Source: G963677185 sp963677185
GTDB lineage: Bacteria > Bacillota > Syntrophomonadia > Syntrophomonadales > Syntrophomonadaceae
Direction of reading: 5' to 3'
Length of the DNA: 64,000 nt
Assembly (NCBI GenBank): GCA_963677185.1
Contig: OY781889.1
Coordinates: 1,736,001-1,800,000, forward strand
In this document: one piece after another, positions 1 to 8,606 of the stretch
Layout: every line of letters starts with the position of its first letter
How positions within the stretch are numbered: position 1 is the first letter of the stretch
Notes under the pieces: generated by a model
What the model was told of the DNA's origin: nothing
What the model saw: only the letters and a program-made list of their open reading frames with translations
The model's database searches: none
Made by a program: the position numbers and the translations under genes

Positions 1-2
1 AG

Positions 3-1349
3 ATAGTTATCGCGACTCCTATTAAGAATGCCAGCGGCCAGATAACCGGCATCCTGGCCGGCACCGTAAGCCTTGCCCGGCTTTCGGCTATTGTAAATTC
101 CGAAAAATTCGGGGACAGCGGTTATGCTTTTATGCTGGACAGCAGCGGGAAAGTTATTGCTCACCCGCTGCCCGAATATTTGATGACTGACCGGCTCAAG
201 AATAGTGAGAATCCGGCGGTAATGTCGACGGTATCCAGCATGAGTTCAGGTCAGACCGGCAAGACCACCTATGAGGAAAACGGGGAAACATATGTCACTG
301 CTTATGCGCCTCTAAACACAGTACCCTGGTCGCTGGGGGTAACGGCGCCATTGGACGAGCTGTATCTGGGAATCAACCTTTCCTGGGCGGTGGTGATTGG
401 AATAGCGATAATGGGATTTCTTTTCCTGCTTCTGATTTTATACCGGTCTTTGCAGGAGGGCGAACACGAGTTCCGAGAGCTGCTGGACAGCATAAACGCT
501 GGTGTGATAGTTTATTCACCCGATTTAGCCGTAATCTATGCCAATCCGCCGGTTCTTGAAATAGTTGCCGCACACAGCACCCACCAGAACCAACAATTTC
601 CACATCAGGTGCACTGGCTGGATTCCGAAGGCCAGCCAATCAGCGAAGACCAGTTCCCAGCCTGCCGTGCCCGGTCTGAACTGATTGCCGTTCATGGATT
701 TGTGATGGGGATTCGCAATCCCAAGGACGATAGTGTAGTGTGGTTTCTCTGCGACTGTTTTCCGATATTCCAGGCAGATGGAGCCCTGCGGCAGTTGGTA
801 ATGACCCTGGTGAATATGACAGAGCGCAAACACCTGGAGGAGGAGCTTTATTATTATTCGACCACAGATATGCTTACTGGAGCGGGCAACCGCCGCAGTG
901 GTCTTACCATACTGCAGAAAATGGTGGAGCTTTTTAAGCGTCAGGGTCTCAACCTGGTGGTTTGTTTTTTCGATCTCAACGATTTAAAACCGGTGAATGA
1001 CATCTATGGCCATGCGCAGGGAGATAACTATATCCGCATGGTGGCAGACATTGTCGCCGAGTCCATACGTGCAGCCGATACCCTCGTAAGGATGGGCGGG
1101 GACGAATTCCTTATAATTCTGCCCCAGTGCGATCTGGATCATGCAGCAGAGGTGATGAAACGGGTGGAAAATAGGCTGGCTGCAGTCAATCAAGCCGGTC
1201 AGTATCCTTTTAAGGCCAGCATAAGCTATGGCCTGGCCGCATGTCAGGAGGGGAGCTCCTGCAGCTGCGAGGAGCTGATTAATCACGCCGATGCCGAAAT
1301 GTATCTGCGCAAAGAAGCATTCAGACAGGCTAAAAAGCCCCTGATATAA
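3..1349 (+). CDS. Cache-PAS diguanylate cyclase, 5' truncated
   Basis: The reading frame is open from the window edge (frame 3), so the N-terminus lies outside. The visible part starts inside a periplasmic Cache-type sensor domain (GTVSLARLSAIV, then GYAFMLDSSGKVIAHP). It is followed by a membrane helix around 360-440 (WAVVIGIAIMGFLFLLLIL), a PAS domain (about 470-830, ending NMTERKHLEEEL) and a C-terminal GGDEF domain with an intact MGGDEF active-site loop near 1090. The product should make cyclic di-GMP in response to an extracellular ligand; the ligand cannot be told from sequence. An RxxD inhibitory site was not confidently located. The internal ATG at 132 lies inside the Cache domain and is not the true start. 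The window also encodes an HD-GYP phosphodiesterase at 4807-6018, so both arms of cyclic di-GMP turnover are present. Confidence 0.9.
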   Translation: MVIATPIKNASGQITGILAGTVSLARLSAIVNSEKFGDSGYAFMLDSSGKVIAHPLPEYLMTDRLKNSENPAVMSTVSSMSSGQTGKTTYEENGETYVTAYAPLNTVPWSLGVTAPLDELYLGINLSWAVVIGIAIMGFLFLLLILYRSLQEGEHEFRELLDSINAGVIVYSPDLAVIYANPPVLEIVAAHSTHQNQQFPHQVHWLDSEGQPISEDQFPACRARSELIAVHGFVMGIRNPKDDSVVWFLCDCFPIFQADGALRQLVMTLVNMTERKHLEEELYYYSTTDMLTGAGNRRSGLTILQKMVELFKRQGLNLVVCFFDLNDLKPVNDIYGHAQGDNYIRMVADIVAESIRAADTLVRMGGDEFLIILPQCDLDHAAEVMKRVENRLAAVNQAGQYPFKASISYGLAACQEGSSCSCEELINHADAEMYLRKEAFRQAKKPLI

Positions 1350-1644
1350 TAACTGAAACCCAGTACACATTTCGATTGCCCTTTATACCTCAAATTCGGA
1401 ATAATCTGTAAAATTCATGTATTAACCCGGTCTAATCCCCGTGTATTCGGAGCTTGAGCCTATGACAATGATTGCAAGCAAAGGGAATATAAGTAAAATT
1501 GGGTCTTGATATAAGTATGATGTAACGGTAGCCTGTTATTGTGGTTCATAAGCAAACCCAGCATTACTAACCTTTGTTCGCGGCACTTTGATTCTACGCT
1601 TGAACCTCATCATTGGTACACTAATTCACCAAAGGAGGGGTATC

Positions 1645-2790
1645 GTGTTAACCTGGGATCAAGTAGCAGCATTTCAAGAAATGGCACCTTTAACAGTTGA
1701 GCAGTTTCCCGATGGAGCAGCCTGCACCGTGGTGGTAGGCGACACCATTAAGTGGAAATACGCTTCCCCGCAAATGGATCTGCCGGCAATTCAGCCAGGC
1801 AGCAAGGCGAGCCCGCTGGGTGGAGCGCTCCAGGCCATGAAGAAACAGTCCAAGGTAGTGATAAATGTGCCTGCCGAAGTATACGGGCGTCGCATGACCA
1901 TCACTTCCGTACCGATTGTTAAAGATGGAGTGATTGAAGGAGCCCTTTCCATAGGGCGCTTACGGCTTAACTCACTTACCAGTGCATTCAGCGAGTTTGC
2001 CCCGCGGGTAACCCGGTTCTTGCCGGAAGGCGGATTTATCTATCTTACCGATCTTGAGAAATTCCTGTACAAGCAAGGTTCCGAAAAATACGACATGGAC
2101 ATTAATGTGGGAGATATACTAAACGAACAGGCTATAGCCAGAAAAGCGATGAGCCAGAAAAAAGCCATGAGCCAGGAGTTGGATGAAAGCGTGTACGGTG
2201 TTCCAGTGCTGGTGTCAGTCGATCCGGTATTTGACGAAGAGAATCCCGACATAGTGATCGGGAGTTTTGGCCTGTGTATGCCTAAAGCCAATTCCGTTAA
2301 AGCTCGCAATATTGCCGAAGCACTCAATCGCAGTCTCGGTGAGATTGCCACGGTGCTGCAGGAGCTGGCAGCTTCCGCAAGTTCCATCAACACGACCGAG
2401 CGCGAACTCCACGCGGATGTTGAAGAAGTTCACCGCCTTACCGAGAAAATTAACGAAGTAATGACCTTTATCAGGGATATTGCTGATCAGACGAAAATGC
2501 TGGGCTTGAATGCCGCGATAGAAGCGGCGCGAGCTGGTGAAGCCGGCCGTGGATTCGGAGTCGTAGCCGAAGAGATACGCAAGCTGTCAGACCAATCCAG
2601 GGAAACAGTAGTTGCTATCCGCGATCTGACCACCAGCATCCAGGACAAAGTGGCTGGGACCCAGCAAAAGAGCGCAGCAACACTGAAAGCCAGCGAAGAG
2701 CAGGCGGCCGGTACCGAGGAGATTACCGCCAGCGTGCAGGAATTGACCAGCATAGCGGATGAATTGAATACCATGGCAAAAAATATGTAA
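1645..2790 (+). CDS. Soluble methyl-accepting chemotaxis protein
   Basis: A 381-residue chemoreceptor without membrane segments. The C-terminal third carries the conserved signalling hairpin (DIADQTKMLGLNAAIEAARA, then GEAGRGFGVVAEEIRKL) that contacts CheA/CheW. The N-terminal 210 residues form a soluble sensor region I cannot assign to a named family; it contains PIVKDGVIEGALSIGRL and a second stretch ending PDIVIGSFGLCMPKA, which reads like two sensor lobes. The start is taken as GTG 1645 because AAAGGAGGGG lies 4 bases upstream; an in-frame start at 1588 has no ribosome site. The signalling helix pair is short, as in other cytosolic receptors. It probably senses a cytoplasmic signal. A palindromic repeat array begins three bases after the stop codon and separates it from the convergent citrate synthase gene. 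Confidence 0.88.
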   Translation: MLTWDQVAAFQEMAPLTVEQFPDGAACTVVVGDTIKWKYASPQMDLPAIQPGSKASPLGGALQAMKKQSKVVINVPAEVYGRRMTITSVPIVKDGVIEGALSIGRLRLNSLTSAFSEFAPRVTRFLPEGGFIYLTDLEKFLYKQGSEKYDMDINVGDILNEQAIARKAMSQKKAMSQELDESVYGVPVLVSVDPVFDEENPDIVIGSFGLCMPKANSVKARNIAEALNRSLGEIATVLQELAASASSINTTERELHADVEEVHRLTEKINEVMTFIRDIADQTKMLGLNAAIEAARAGEAGRGFGVVAEEIRKLSDQSRETVVAIRDLTTSIQDKVAGTQQKSAATLKASEEQAAGTEEITASVQELTSIADELNTMAKNM

Positions 2791-2793
2791 TCC

Positions 2794-3160
2794 CAGACCG
2801 ATGAGAATCGCGCCTATCTTTTTCATGCTGTCAAATCCGACCAGTCGACGTACGTTAGGGTACGACTCCCGTTCGGATTCTCCGCATTCCTCGATATGCA
2901 TCGATTCTCATCGGTCTGCAAGATTAGAATTGCGCTATCTTCGTCATGCTGTCAAATCCGACCAGTCGACGTACGTTAGGGTACGACTCCCGTTCGGATT
3001 CTCCGCATTCCTCGATATGCATCGATTCTCATCGGTCTGCAAGATTAGAATTGAGCTATCTTTGTCATGCTGTCAAATCCGACCAGTCGACGTACGTTAG
3101 GGTACGACTCCCGTTCGGATTCTCCGCATTCCTCGATATGCATCGATTCTCATCGGTCTG
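2794..3160. repeat. Tandem array of three 121-bp palindromic units
   Basis: Three near-identical units repeat at an exact 121-bp step (CATGCTGTCAAATCC begins at 2824, 2945 and 3066). The first unit is bounded by perfect 17-bp inverted arms, CAGACCGATGAGAATCG at 2794-2810 and CGATTCTCATCGGTCTG at 2902-2918. The right arm recurs in each unit, while the left arm of units 2 and 3 is degenerate. Inside each unit is a second inverted pair (AATCCGA and TCGGATT) around a core ACGTACGTTAGGGTACG (2848-2864 in unit 1). The array sits between two convergent genes. It can fold into long hairpins on either strand and may end transcription from both sides. A relative lies at 23632-23826. Confidence 0.9.
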
Positions 3161-3182
3161 CAAATAAAATCGTGTTTCTTTG

Positions 3183-4553
3183 CTATTCTCTTTCGTGCAA
3201 AGTGCTGTAGCAGCGCCGGTTGGATACGCTCTTATAAGCAGGGCGGATTATCTTCCCGGCGTTGACCAGTTCCTCGATGCGGTGTGCGCTCCAGCCGGCA
3301 ATACGGGCGATGGCAAACAGGGGAGTGTACAGTTCGGGAGGGATGTCCAGCATTCGATACAACAGCCCGGAATAGAAATCCACATTGACGCTGACTCCTT
3401 TGTACATTTGCCTGACACTGCTGATCACCTGCGGAGCCAGCCGCTCCACCCGTGAATAAAGATCGAATTCCGCCTCCATGCCTTTCTCGGCTGCCAGCCG
3501 GGCAGTTTGTGCCTTCAAAATGACTGCCCGGGGGTCTGAAATGGAATAAACCGCATGCCCCACTCCGTATATCAGGCTTTTGCAATCAAAGGCCTCGCCG
3601 GCCATTATCTTCAGCAAGTAGGATCTTATTTCATCATCATCTGTCCAGTCACTAACATGCTGCTTTATATCTTCGAACATTTGGACGACCTTAACATTGG
3701 CTCCACCGTGCCGGGGGCCTTTCAATGCCCCCAGAGCGGCTGCAATCACCGAATAGGTGTCGGTGCCGGAAGAAGTAACGACATGAGTTACAAAGGACGA
3801 ATTATTGCCGCCGCCATGCTCAGCGTGCAGCACCAGGGCCAAATCCAGCATGGCAGCTTCCAGCGCTGTGTAAGAGCTGTCCGGGCGAAGCATGTATAAA
3901 ATGTTTTCAGCAATGCTGAGTTCCGGCTGCGGGCTGTGGATATACAGGCTCTTATCGCCGTGGTAATGAGAAAAGGCTTGGTATCCGTAGACAGCCAGTG
4001 AAGGGAAGCAGGCGATCAAAAACAGGCATTGGCGTACGACATTACCGATAGATGTATCATCCGCAAGGTCGTCAAAGCTGTACAAAGCCAGAACGCTGCG
4101 GGAGAGAACATTCATCATATCCCTGCTGGGCGCCTTCAGTATCATGTCATTTACAAAGTGTTCGGGAAGCTTTTGGTGATCAGCCAGAATCTGCCGGAAG
4201 CTCTTCAGGTCCGAAGGGGAAGGAAGATTGCCAAAAAGCAGCAGGTAACAGGACTCTTCAAATCCAGGGCGCTGGTCGCCGATAAAGCCTTGCACCAGGT
4301 CGTTGATGTCATAACCCCGGTAAAGCAGGCGGCCAGGCACCGGGATCATTTCATTTTCATCAACTATGTAGGAGTGAACCTCGCCAATCTTGGTTAGGCC
4401 GACCAGGACGCCGCGGCCGTCTATGTCCCGAAGGCCGCGTTTGACAATATACTTATGAAACAAAGCGGGATCAATCGAACTGCTGGTTTCCGCAAGATCA
4501 GCCAGCATAGCGGTCACTTTCTCCTCAAATGCGTTAAGATTGTTCTTTACCAA
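3183..4553 (-). CDS. Citrate (or 2-methylcitrate) synthase
   Basis: A 456-residue protein of the citrate synthase superfamily. It condenses acetyl-CoA with oxaloacetate, or propionyl-CoA in the methylcitrate branch. Visible family motifs are LHAEHGGGNNSSF with the first active-site histidine, KGPRHGGAN around the second conserved histidine, and GVGHAVYSISDPRA, the C-terminal signature with catalytic histidine and substrate arginine. The N-terminal extension of about 60 residues before GLVGLTKIGEVHSYI-like sequence fits the longer clostridial form. The start is taken as TTG 4553 because GAGGG lies seven bases upstream; the earlier TTG at 4571 has no ribosome site. It stands alone on the minus strand. 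Together with the 2-oxoacid:ferredoxin oxidoreductase at 46.9-49.5 kb it fits an incomplete TCA branch supplying glutamate precursors. Citrate versus methylcitrate specificity cannot be decided here. Confidence 0.88.
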   Translation of the reverse strand: MVKNNLNAFEEKVTAMLADLAETSSSIDPALFHKYIVKRGLRDIDGRGVLVGLTKIGEVHSYIVDENEMIPVPGRLLYRGYDINDLVQGFIGDQRPGFEESCYLLLFGNLPSPSDLKSFRQILADHQKLPEHFVNDMILKAPSRDMMNVLSRSVLALYSFDDLADDTSIGNVVRQCLFLIACFPSLAVYGYQAFSHYHGDKSLYIHSPQPELSIAENILYMLRPDSSYTALEAAMLDLALVLHAEHGGGNNSSFVTHVVTSSGTDTYSVIAAALGALKGPRHGGANVKVVQMFEDIKQHVSDWTDDDEIRSYLLKIMAGEAFDCKSLIYGVGHAVYSISDPRAVILKAQTARLAAEKGMEAEFDLYSRVERLAPQVISSVRQMYKGVSVNVDFYSGLLYRMLDIPPELYTPLFAIARIAGWSAHRIEELVNAGKIIRPAYKSVSNRRCYSTLHERE

Positions 4554-4806
4554 TGCCAGTCCCTCTTTCAAACAGCTATACCGGTGGCCCGGGCCAATGT
4601 ACGGCCGTTTATCGCCAGAGCCTTCCGGTATGCAATAATGTGCATACAGAATACCAGATCTCTATTATATCAATACATCCCGTGCGACTGAAATGAAAAA
4701 GAAAGATGTGCACATGGTAAAGCCAATCAATGAACCATGAATTACAGAAGCTATTGTTCTGATGGGTGCCGGAGGGCGAAGACGTTGCGGTGAATTGAAA
4801 CCAGAA

Positions 4807-6018
4807 TTAACCCAGGTTAACTTTTTTATTTTTACCTGAAACCAGGATTTTTTCCGCATTGGCCAGTTGAATTTGTCCATCCTTCTGATCCAGGTAAGTG
4901 GTTAGAGGTTCGATGGTGTGCTCGGAATCCTGATTGGATTTGAAAATGTCGTCAAATTCCAGGTTGATGTTAATAAACTTCTCCAGAATCTGTGGATCGA
5001 AAAACTCGGGACGGGTGCGGCCGTCACCCTTGGTAATGATTTCCATAGCTCGATAATGGGTAAATCCCTGCTTGTAAGGCCGCTTGCTGCGCAGGGCGTC
5101 ATACTGATCGCAGATAGCTACGATACGACCCTCAATGGGGATTTCGTCGCCCTTCAGGCCCAGGGGATACCCCAGCCCGTCCCAGCGCTCATGATGGGTA
5201 AGAGCGATGGTCTCAGTCATTTGAATCTGGTAATACTTGGAGCCGGACAGAATGGAAGCTCCGGTCAGGGTGTGAGTCTTCATTATTTCCAGTTCAGCCG
5301 GATCGAGATTGCCGGGCTTCATTAATATATTATCCCAAATGCCGATTTTGCCGATGTCGTGGAGGGGAGCAGCAAAAGCTATGGCTTCCACAAAGTGCTT
5401 GGGCATTCCCAGGGCGTCTGCCAGCCGGGGCGCATATATTCCCAGGCGATGGTTGTGCATGCCCGTTTCCGAGTCTCTGAGCTCGGCGGCGGAGGTAAGC
5501 CGCTGAACCAGTTCATTACTGAGATCCTTCACCGTTTGCAGGGCGTCGGTAAGTTCGGTTGTACGCAACTGAACGGTGTGTTCCAGGTCTTTTTTATAGC
5601 GTTCCTCAAGGTTGGCGTGATGAACCATCAGAATGGCTTTATTAAGGGTCTCAAGAAATATTTTCAAGTCAAGGGGCTTCAAAACGAAAAAATCCACTCC
5701 CATATTGATTAACTCCAGCAGATAACTGGATTCATCATGAGCGGAAACAACGATGACCACGACCTTGCGATCGAGCTGTTTGATGCGTTCCGTCATTTTA
5801 ACGCCGTTCATGATCGGCATGTTTATATCAGTCAAAACCAGGTCATACTGACCTTCCTTGAACATGCTCAAGCCTTCGCGGCCGTTGGGAGCGGTTGATA
5901 CATGTTCGAAAAACGTGGCCAGGAGCCGGGCGGTATTAATCCGCAGCTCTTTATCGTCCTCGACATAGAGCACCCGTATATCGCGTGCAGAATCTTTTAG
6001 CTCTTTCACGTTAACCAT
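4807..6018 (-). CDS. Response regulator with HD-GYP phosphodiesterase domain
   Basis: A 403-residue RpfG-type protein. A receiver domain occupies residues 10-130 (VLYVEDD acidic pocket, phospho-acceptor Asp in DLVLTDINMP, conserved Lys in VLKPLD). A coiled linker follows, then an HD-GYP domain with HNHRLG, HDIGKIGI, HTLTGASIL and HHERWDGLGYP. All metal-binding histidines and the GYP loop are visible, so it should hydrolyse cyclic di-GMP. The start is ATG 6018; TTG 6024 is an in-frame alternative. It begins six bases after the stop of the H-cluster sensor kinase (6025-8124), so the two form an operon and a probable cognate pair. The partner suggests hydrogen, CO or redox state as the input that sets phosphodiesterase activity. 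That link is inferred. Confidence 0.92.
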   Translation of the reverse strand: MVNVKELKDSARDIRVLYVEDDKELRINTARLLATFFEHVSTAPNGREGLSMFKEGQYDLVLTDINMPIMNGVKMTERIKQLDRKVVVIVVSAHDESSYLLELINMGVDFFVLKPLDLKIFLETLNKAILMVHHANLEERYKKDLEHTVQLRTTELTDALQTVKDLSNELVQRLTSAAELRDSETGMHNHRLGIYAPRLADALGMPKHFVEAIAFAAPLHDIGKIGIWDNILMKPGNLDPAELEIMKTHTLTGASILSGSKYYQIQMTETIALTHHERWDGLGYPLGLKGDEIPIEGRIVAICDQYDALRSKRPYKQGFTHYRAMEIITKGDGRTRPEFFDPQILEKFININLEFDDIFKSNQDSEHTIEPLTTYLDQKDGQIQLANAEKILVSGKNKKVNLG

Positions 6019-6024
6019 AATCAA

Positions 6025-8124
6025 TTATACCACCGGCAATCTTACGGTAAATACGGCGCCGTCGCCCCGATTTTCCACTAGAAGCTGCCCCCTGCAGTGT
6101 TCTTCAACTATCATCTTCGACATGTAAAGACCCAGCCCAGTACCTACTCCAGGGCCCTTGGTCGAAAAGTACGGCTCGAATATGCTGGATATTACGCTAT
6201 CCGGAATTCCTCCGGCATTATCGATGATTTCCACCTGGTGGTATTTATCCGTTTCCCGCCCGCGAATGGTAATGGCAGGAGCGCTGGCCGAGCTGTCGAC
6301 AAAAGCGTCGGAAGCGTTTTTAAGGATGTTGAGAAAAACCTGCATGAGTTCATTGGGGTGAGTCAGAATTTCAGAGCTAAATTCATAATCTTTAACAACC
6401 GTAATATGGTTGTATTCCAGGGATTTGCCGATGATGCCCAGGGTATTTTCAACCACCTGATCCAGCATGATTGTGTCCATGGGGTTGTCCGGCCGGAAAA
6501 AGTTGCGGAAATCATTGATGGTATTGGATAAATACTGGGAATGCTGGTTGATTTGGTCCAGCAAAGTATCGAACTCAGTCTGATCAAAAAGGCCCAGTTC
6601 AATATATATCTGCAAATTGCCAGCCAGGGTGCTGATTGAAGATAGCGGCTGCCGCCACTGGTGGGCTATCATGCCGATCATTTCGCCCATAGCCGCCAGC
6701 TTGGAGTTATGAACCAGCATTTTCTCCTGGTTTTTGCGTTCGCTTATCTGGTTCTGCAGTTCTTTGTTAAGAACTTCGAGATTGTCCACCATGCTGCTAA
6801 GGATCTGCTGTTCGCGAATAAGCTCCTTCTCACGGTACACATAGCAATTTTCCACCTTGTTCAGGCCGTTGAATATGGCTACAGCCATGTCATGGCAGGA
6901 ATGATAGCCGCAGGCAGCGCAGTTTCTGAAATCATTTTCATCTCCTTTAAGCATCTGCCGGAAGATAAAGCTTATTTCAGATTTGGAAGGTTCTTTTACC
7001 TGGCCCAGCCTGGATAAATCATGATACTGATCGTAGAAAAGGTTTTCTGAGGCCAGTGTTTTGTCCAGAAAACGGTTCAGCTTCCTCTTTAAAGCCGGGT
7101 TGCGGCCGCGGGCTTCCGCCTCGCAGGCAACTGAAGATTCCAGCGCATGCACAGAAGGATTCAGGTTAAAACAAGCGGCTCCGCTGTTGCATCCGTTCAA
7201 ACAGCTCAAAACATCGATTATAAGAGGCAAACTGTCATCCCATCCCTCATCGATACTGTTTTCAAGAACCTTCAAATAGCCTTCGAAGACAGCCGGGCCT
7301 TCCAGGCGAAGGATGCGGCTCGCGTCAATGTCCTTATAACGGCTCAAATAAGCGTTTTTCAGCCCGCCTGGCATGGAAAAGGCTACCGCCGTGCCAGCCT
7401 CAACCGGATTATCGAAAGCGGAGGCTTCCAGCTTATCCAGAACGATGCCTCGCTCCTTCAACAGGTTTTCAATGCTGGGGAAAATTATGTTATAATCCAC
7501 CGCCTGGTTGCGGGCAAATTCCCTTCTTTTGGCCAGGCAGGGGGAGATAAAAACTTGCCTGGCATGGGGATGCAGCCGGCGGACATACCGTGCCATGTGA
7601 AAAACCGGACTGCCCACTGGAGCCAGGTGTTTTAACAACCGGGGGTGATTTAGCTCAATATATGTAACGATGGTGGGACAGGGCTGGGCAATGATAGGAA
7701 GTTTCGCGGTTCCAGATGTCAATGCCTGATGATACCCGGCTACGGTGATCTCTGCACCCAGGGAGACGTCATATATGTATTTTATGCCAAGCTCTCGTAA
7801 TGCTGAAATCAAACGGGGAAGATCAAAATTGGAACGGGCTGAAGGGGCAATTAGTGCGACCAGCTCACGGGTTGGATCCTTCAAACTGGCCAGGAAGGCG
7901 TCAGTATCGTCGATCGGATACCTGGCGCTTTTGGTGAAATCATTGCCGTGAACCCTGATACAGGCTTCAATGCAACGGCCGCATCCAATGCAATGATTAT
8001 TGTTGAACTTGACGACATCTCCGCTGCCGTCACTGCAAATCTTGACAGGACAGACCGCGATACACTGGTGACAGTTGACACAGTTAGCTTCATTGATGCC
8101 CACAACTTCTACCAGACTATTCAT
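6025..8124 (-). CDS. Hybrid ferredoxin/[FeFe]-hydrogenase-like sensor histidine kinase
   Basis: A 699-residue soluble kinase. Residues about 10-60 hold two 4Fe-4S motifs (CVNCHQCIAVCP, CIGCGRCIEAC). Residues about 80-330 resemble the catalytic domain of [FeFe] hydrogenase, with H-cluster-type cysteine motifs altered from the catalytic consensus: QPCPTIVTYIE, SPCLAKRRE and SCLNGCNSGAACF. A further cluster motif, CAACGYHSCHDMA, precedes a coiled segment and a kinase core with phospho-acceptor His in MIAHQWRQPLS, N-box LNILKNASDAF, and G-boxes DNAGGIP and GTGLGLYMSKM. It belongs with the sensory (group D-like) hydrogenase homologues and is expected to sense H2, CO or ferredoxin redox state. The start ATG 8124 has AAAGGGAG 12 bases upstream; ATG 8154 is possible but lacks a site. 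The HD-GYP regulator follows immediately. Confidence 0.88.
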   Translation of the reverse strand: MNSLVEVVGINEANCVNCHQCIAVCPVKICSDGSGDVVKFNNNHCIGCGRCIEACIRVHGNDFTKSARYPIDDTDAFLASLKDPTRELVALIAPSARSNFDLPRLISALRELGIKYIYDVSLGAEITVAGYHQALTSGTAKLPIIAQPCPTIVTYIELNHPRLLKHLAPVGSPVFHMARYVRRLHPHARQVFISPCLAKRREFARNQAVDYNIIFPSIENLLKERGIVLDKLEASAFDNPVEAGTAVAFSMPGGLKNAYLSRYKDIDASRILRLEGPAVFEGYLKVLENSIDEGWDDSLPLIIDVLSCLNGCNSGAACFNLNPSVHALESSVACEAEARGRNPALKRKLNRFLDKTLASENLFYDQYHDLSRLGQVKEPSKSEISFIFRQMLKGDENDFRNCAACGYHSCHDMAVAIFNGLNKVENCYVYREKELIREQQILSSMVDNLEVLNKELQNQISERKNQEKMLVHNSKLAAMGEMIGMIAHQWRQPLSSISTLAGNLQIYIELGLFDQTEFDTLLDQINQHSQYLSNTINDFRNFFRPDNPMDTIMLDQVVENTLGIIGKSLEYNHITVVKDYEFSSEILTHPNELMQVFLNILKNASDAFVDSSASAPAITIRGRETDKYHQVEIIDNAGGIPDSVISSIFEPYFSTKGPGVGTGLGLYMSKMIVEEHCRGQLLVENRGDGAVFTVRLPVV

Positions 8125-8606
8125 ACAGTAGCATATCTCCCTTTCCAGCTGCATAATGCGACGATTTCAGCATTCGCAAAGCCCTTAAAGGCTGCAGGAG
8201 CTTTCAGCTTATCGAACACTAACGGCAGCTGCCCGATATCCATGGTTGCTTCTGAAAACGGTTATTTAGTAATTACTGGCAAATTAATATTAATATGGGT
8301 CCCAAATATTCCGAACTGATATGTACCACTGATGAAATCTATGTTCTTATATATATTATTTCACGTAAGCCTGATTGTATAGTTTTTTAAGACGACAATA
8401 TGCACCAGGGAGGCGCGGTTTTGTCGATAATGGTCGGAATATTATGCTAAAATGCCGTGTAAACCAGAAGAAAAGAGCTTGAAAAAAATAAGCACAGCCG
8501 GCTGTGCCAGGGTGTAACTCCGGTACTGCCGGCTTGCGCGGTATAATTGCTTATTATTTGCAAAAGTGGTAAATTGCTATTCCGTGATTACTGCCCGGTC
8601 ATAAGC
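8125..8606. other. Intergenic region, 482 bp
   Basis: No coding sequence is supported here. The part near 8500 holds the terminator of the gene at 8607-9467. The remainder should contain the minus-strand promoter of the kinase operon, but no convincing -35/-10 pair stands out. A 12-bp palindrome ATTAATATTAAT (8283-8294) is the only obvious regulatory candidate. Confidence 0.5.
8481..8507 (-). terminator. Rho-independent terminator after the Rossmann chemoreceptor
   Basis: Read on the minus strand, GCACAG-CCGG-CTGTGC (8507-8492) is followed at once by TTATTTTTTTC. The short GC stem with U-tract fits an intrinsic terminator. It lies about 100 bases past the stop of the gene ending at 8607. Confidence 0.65.

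Noticed and set aside
2794..3160. CRISPR array
   Set aside because: The 121-bp units follow one another without variable spacers and are palindromic throughout; no cas genes are near.
2801..3167. Open frames of 73 and 99 codons through the palindromic array
   Set aside because: They are by-products of the 121-bp repeat (the peptide repeats with it) and have no ribosome site.
8492..8507. Operator palindrome GCACAGCCGGCTGTGC
   Set aside because: The adjoining T tract on the minus strand and its place after a stop codon make a terminator more likely.
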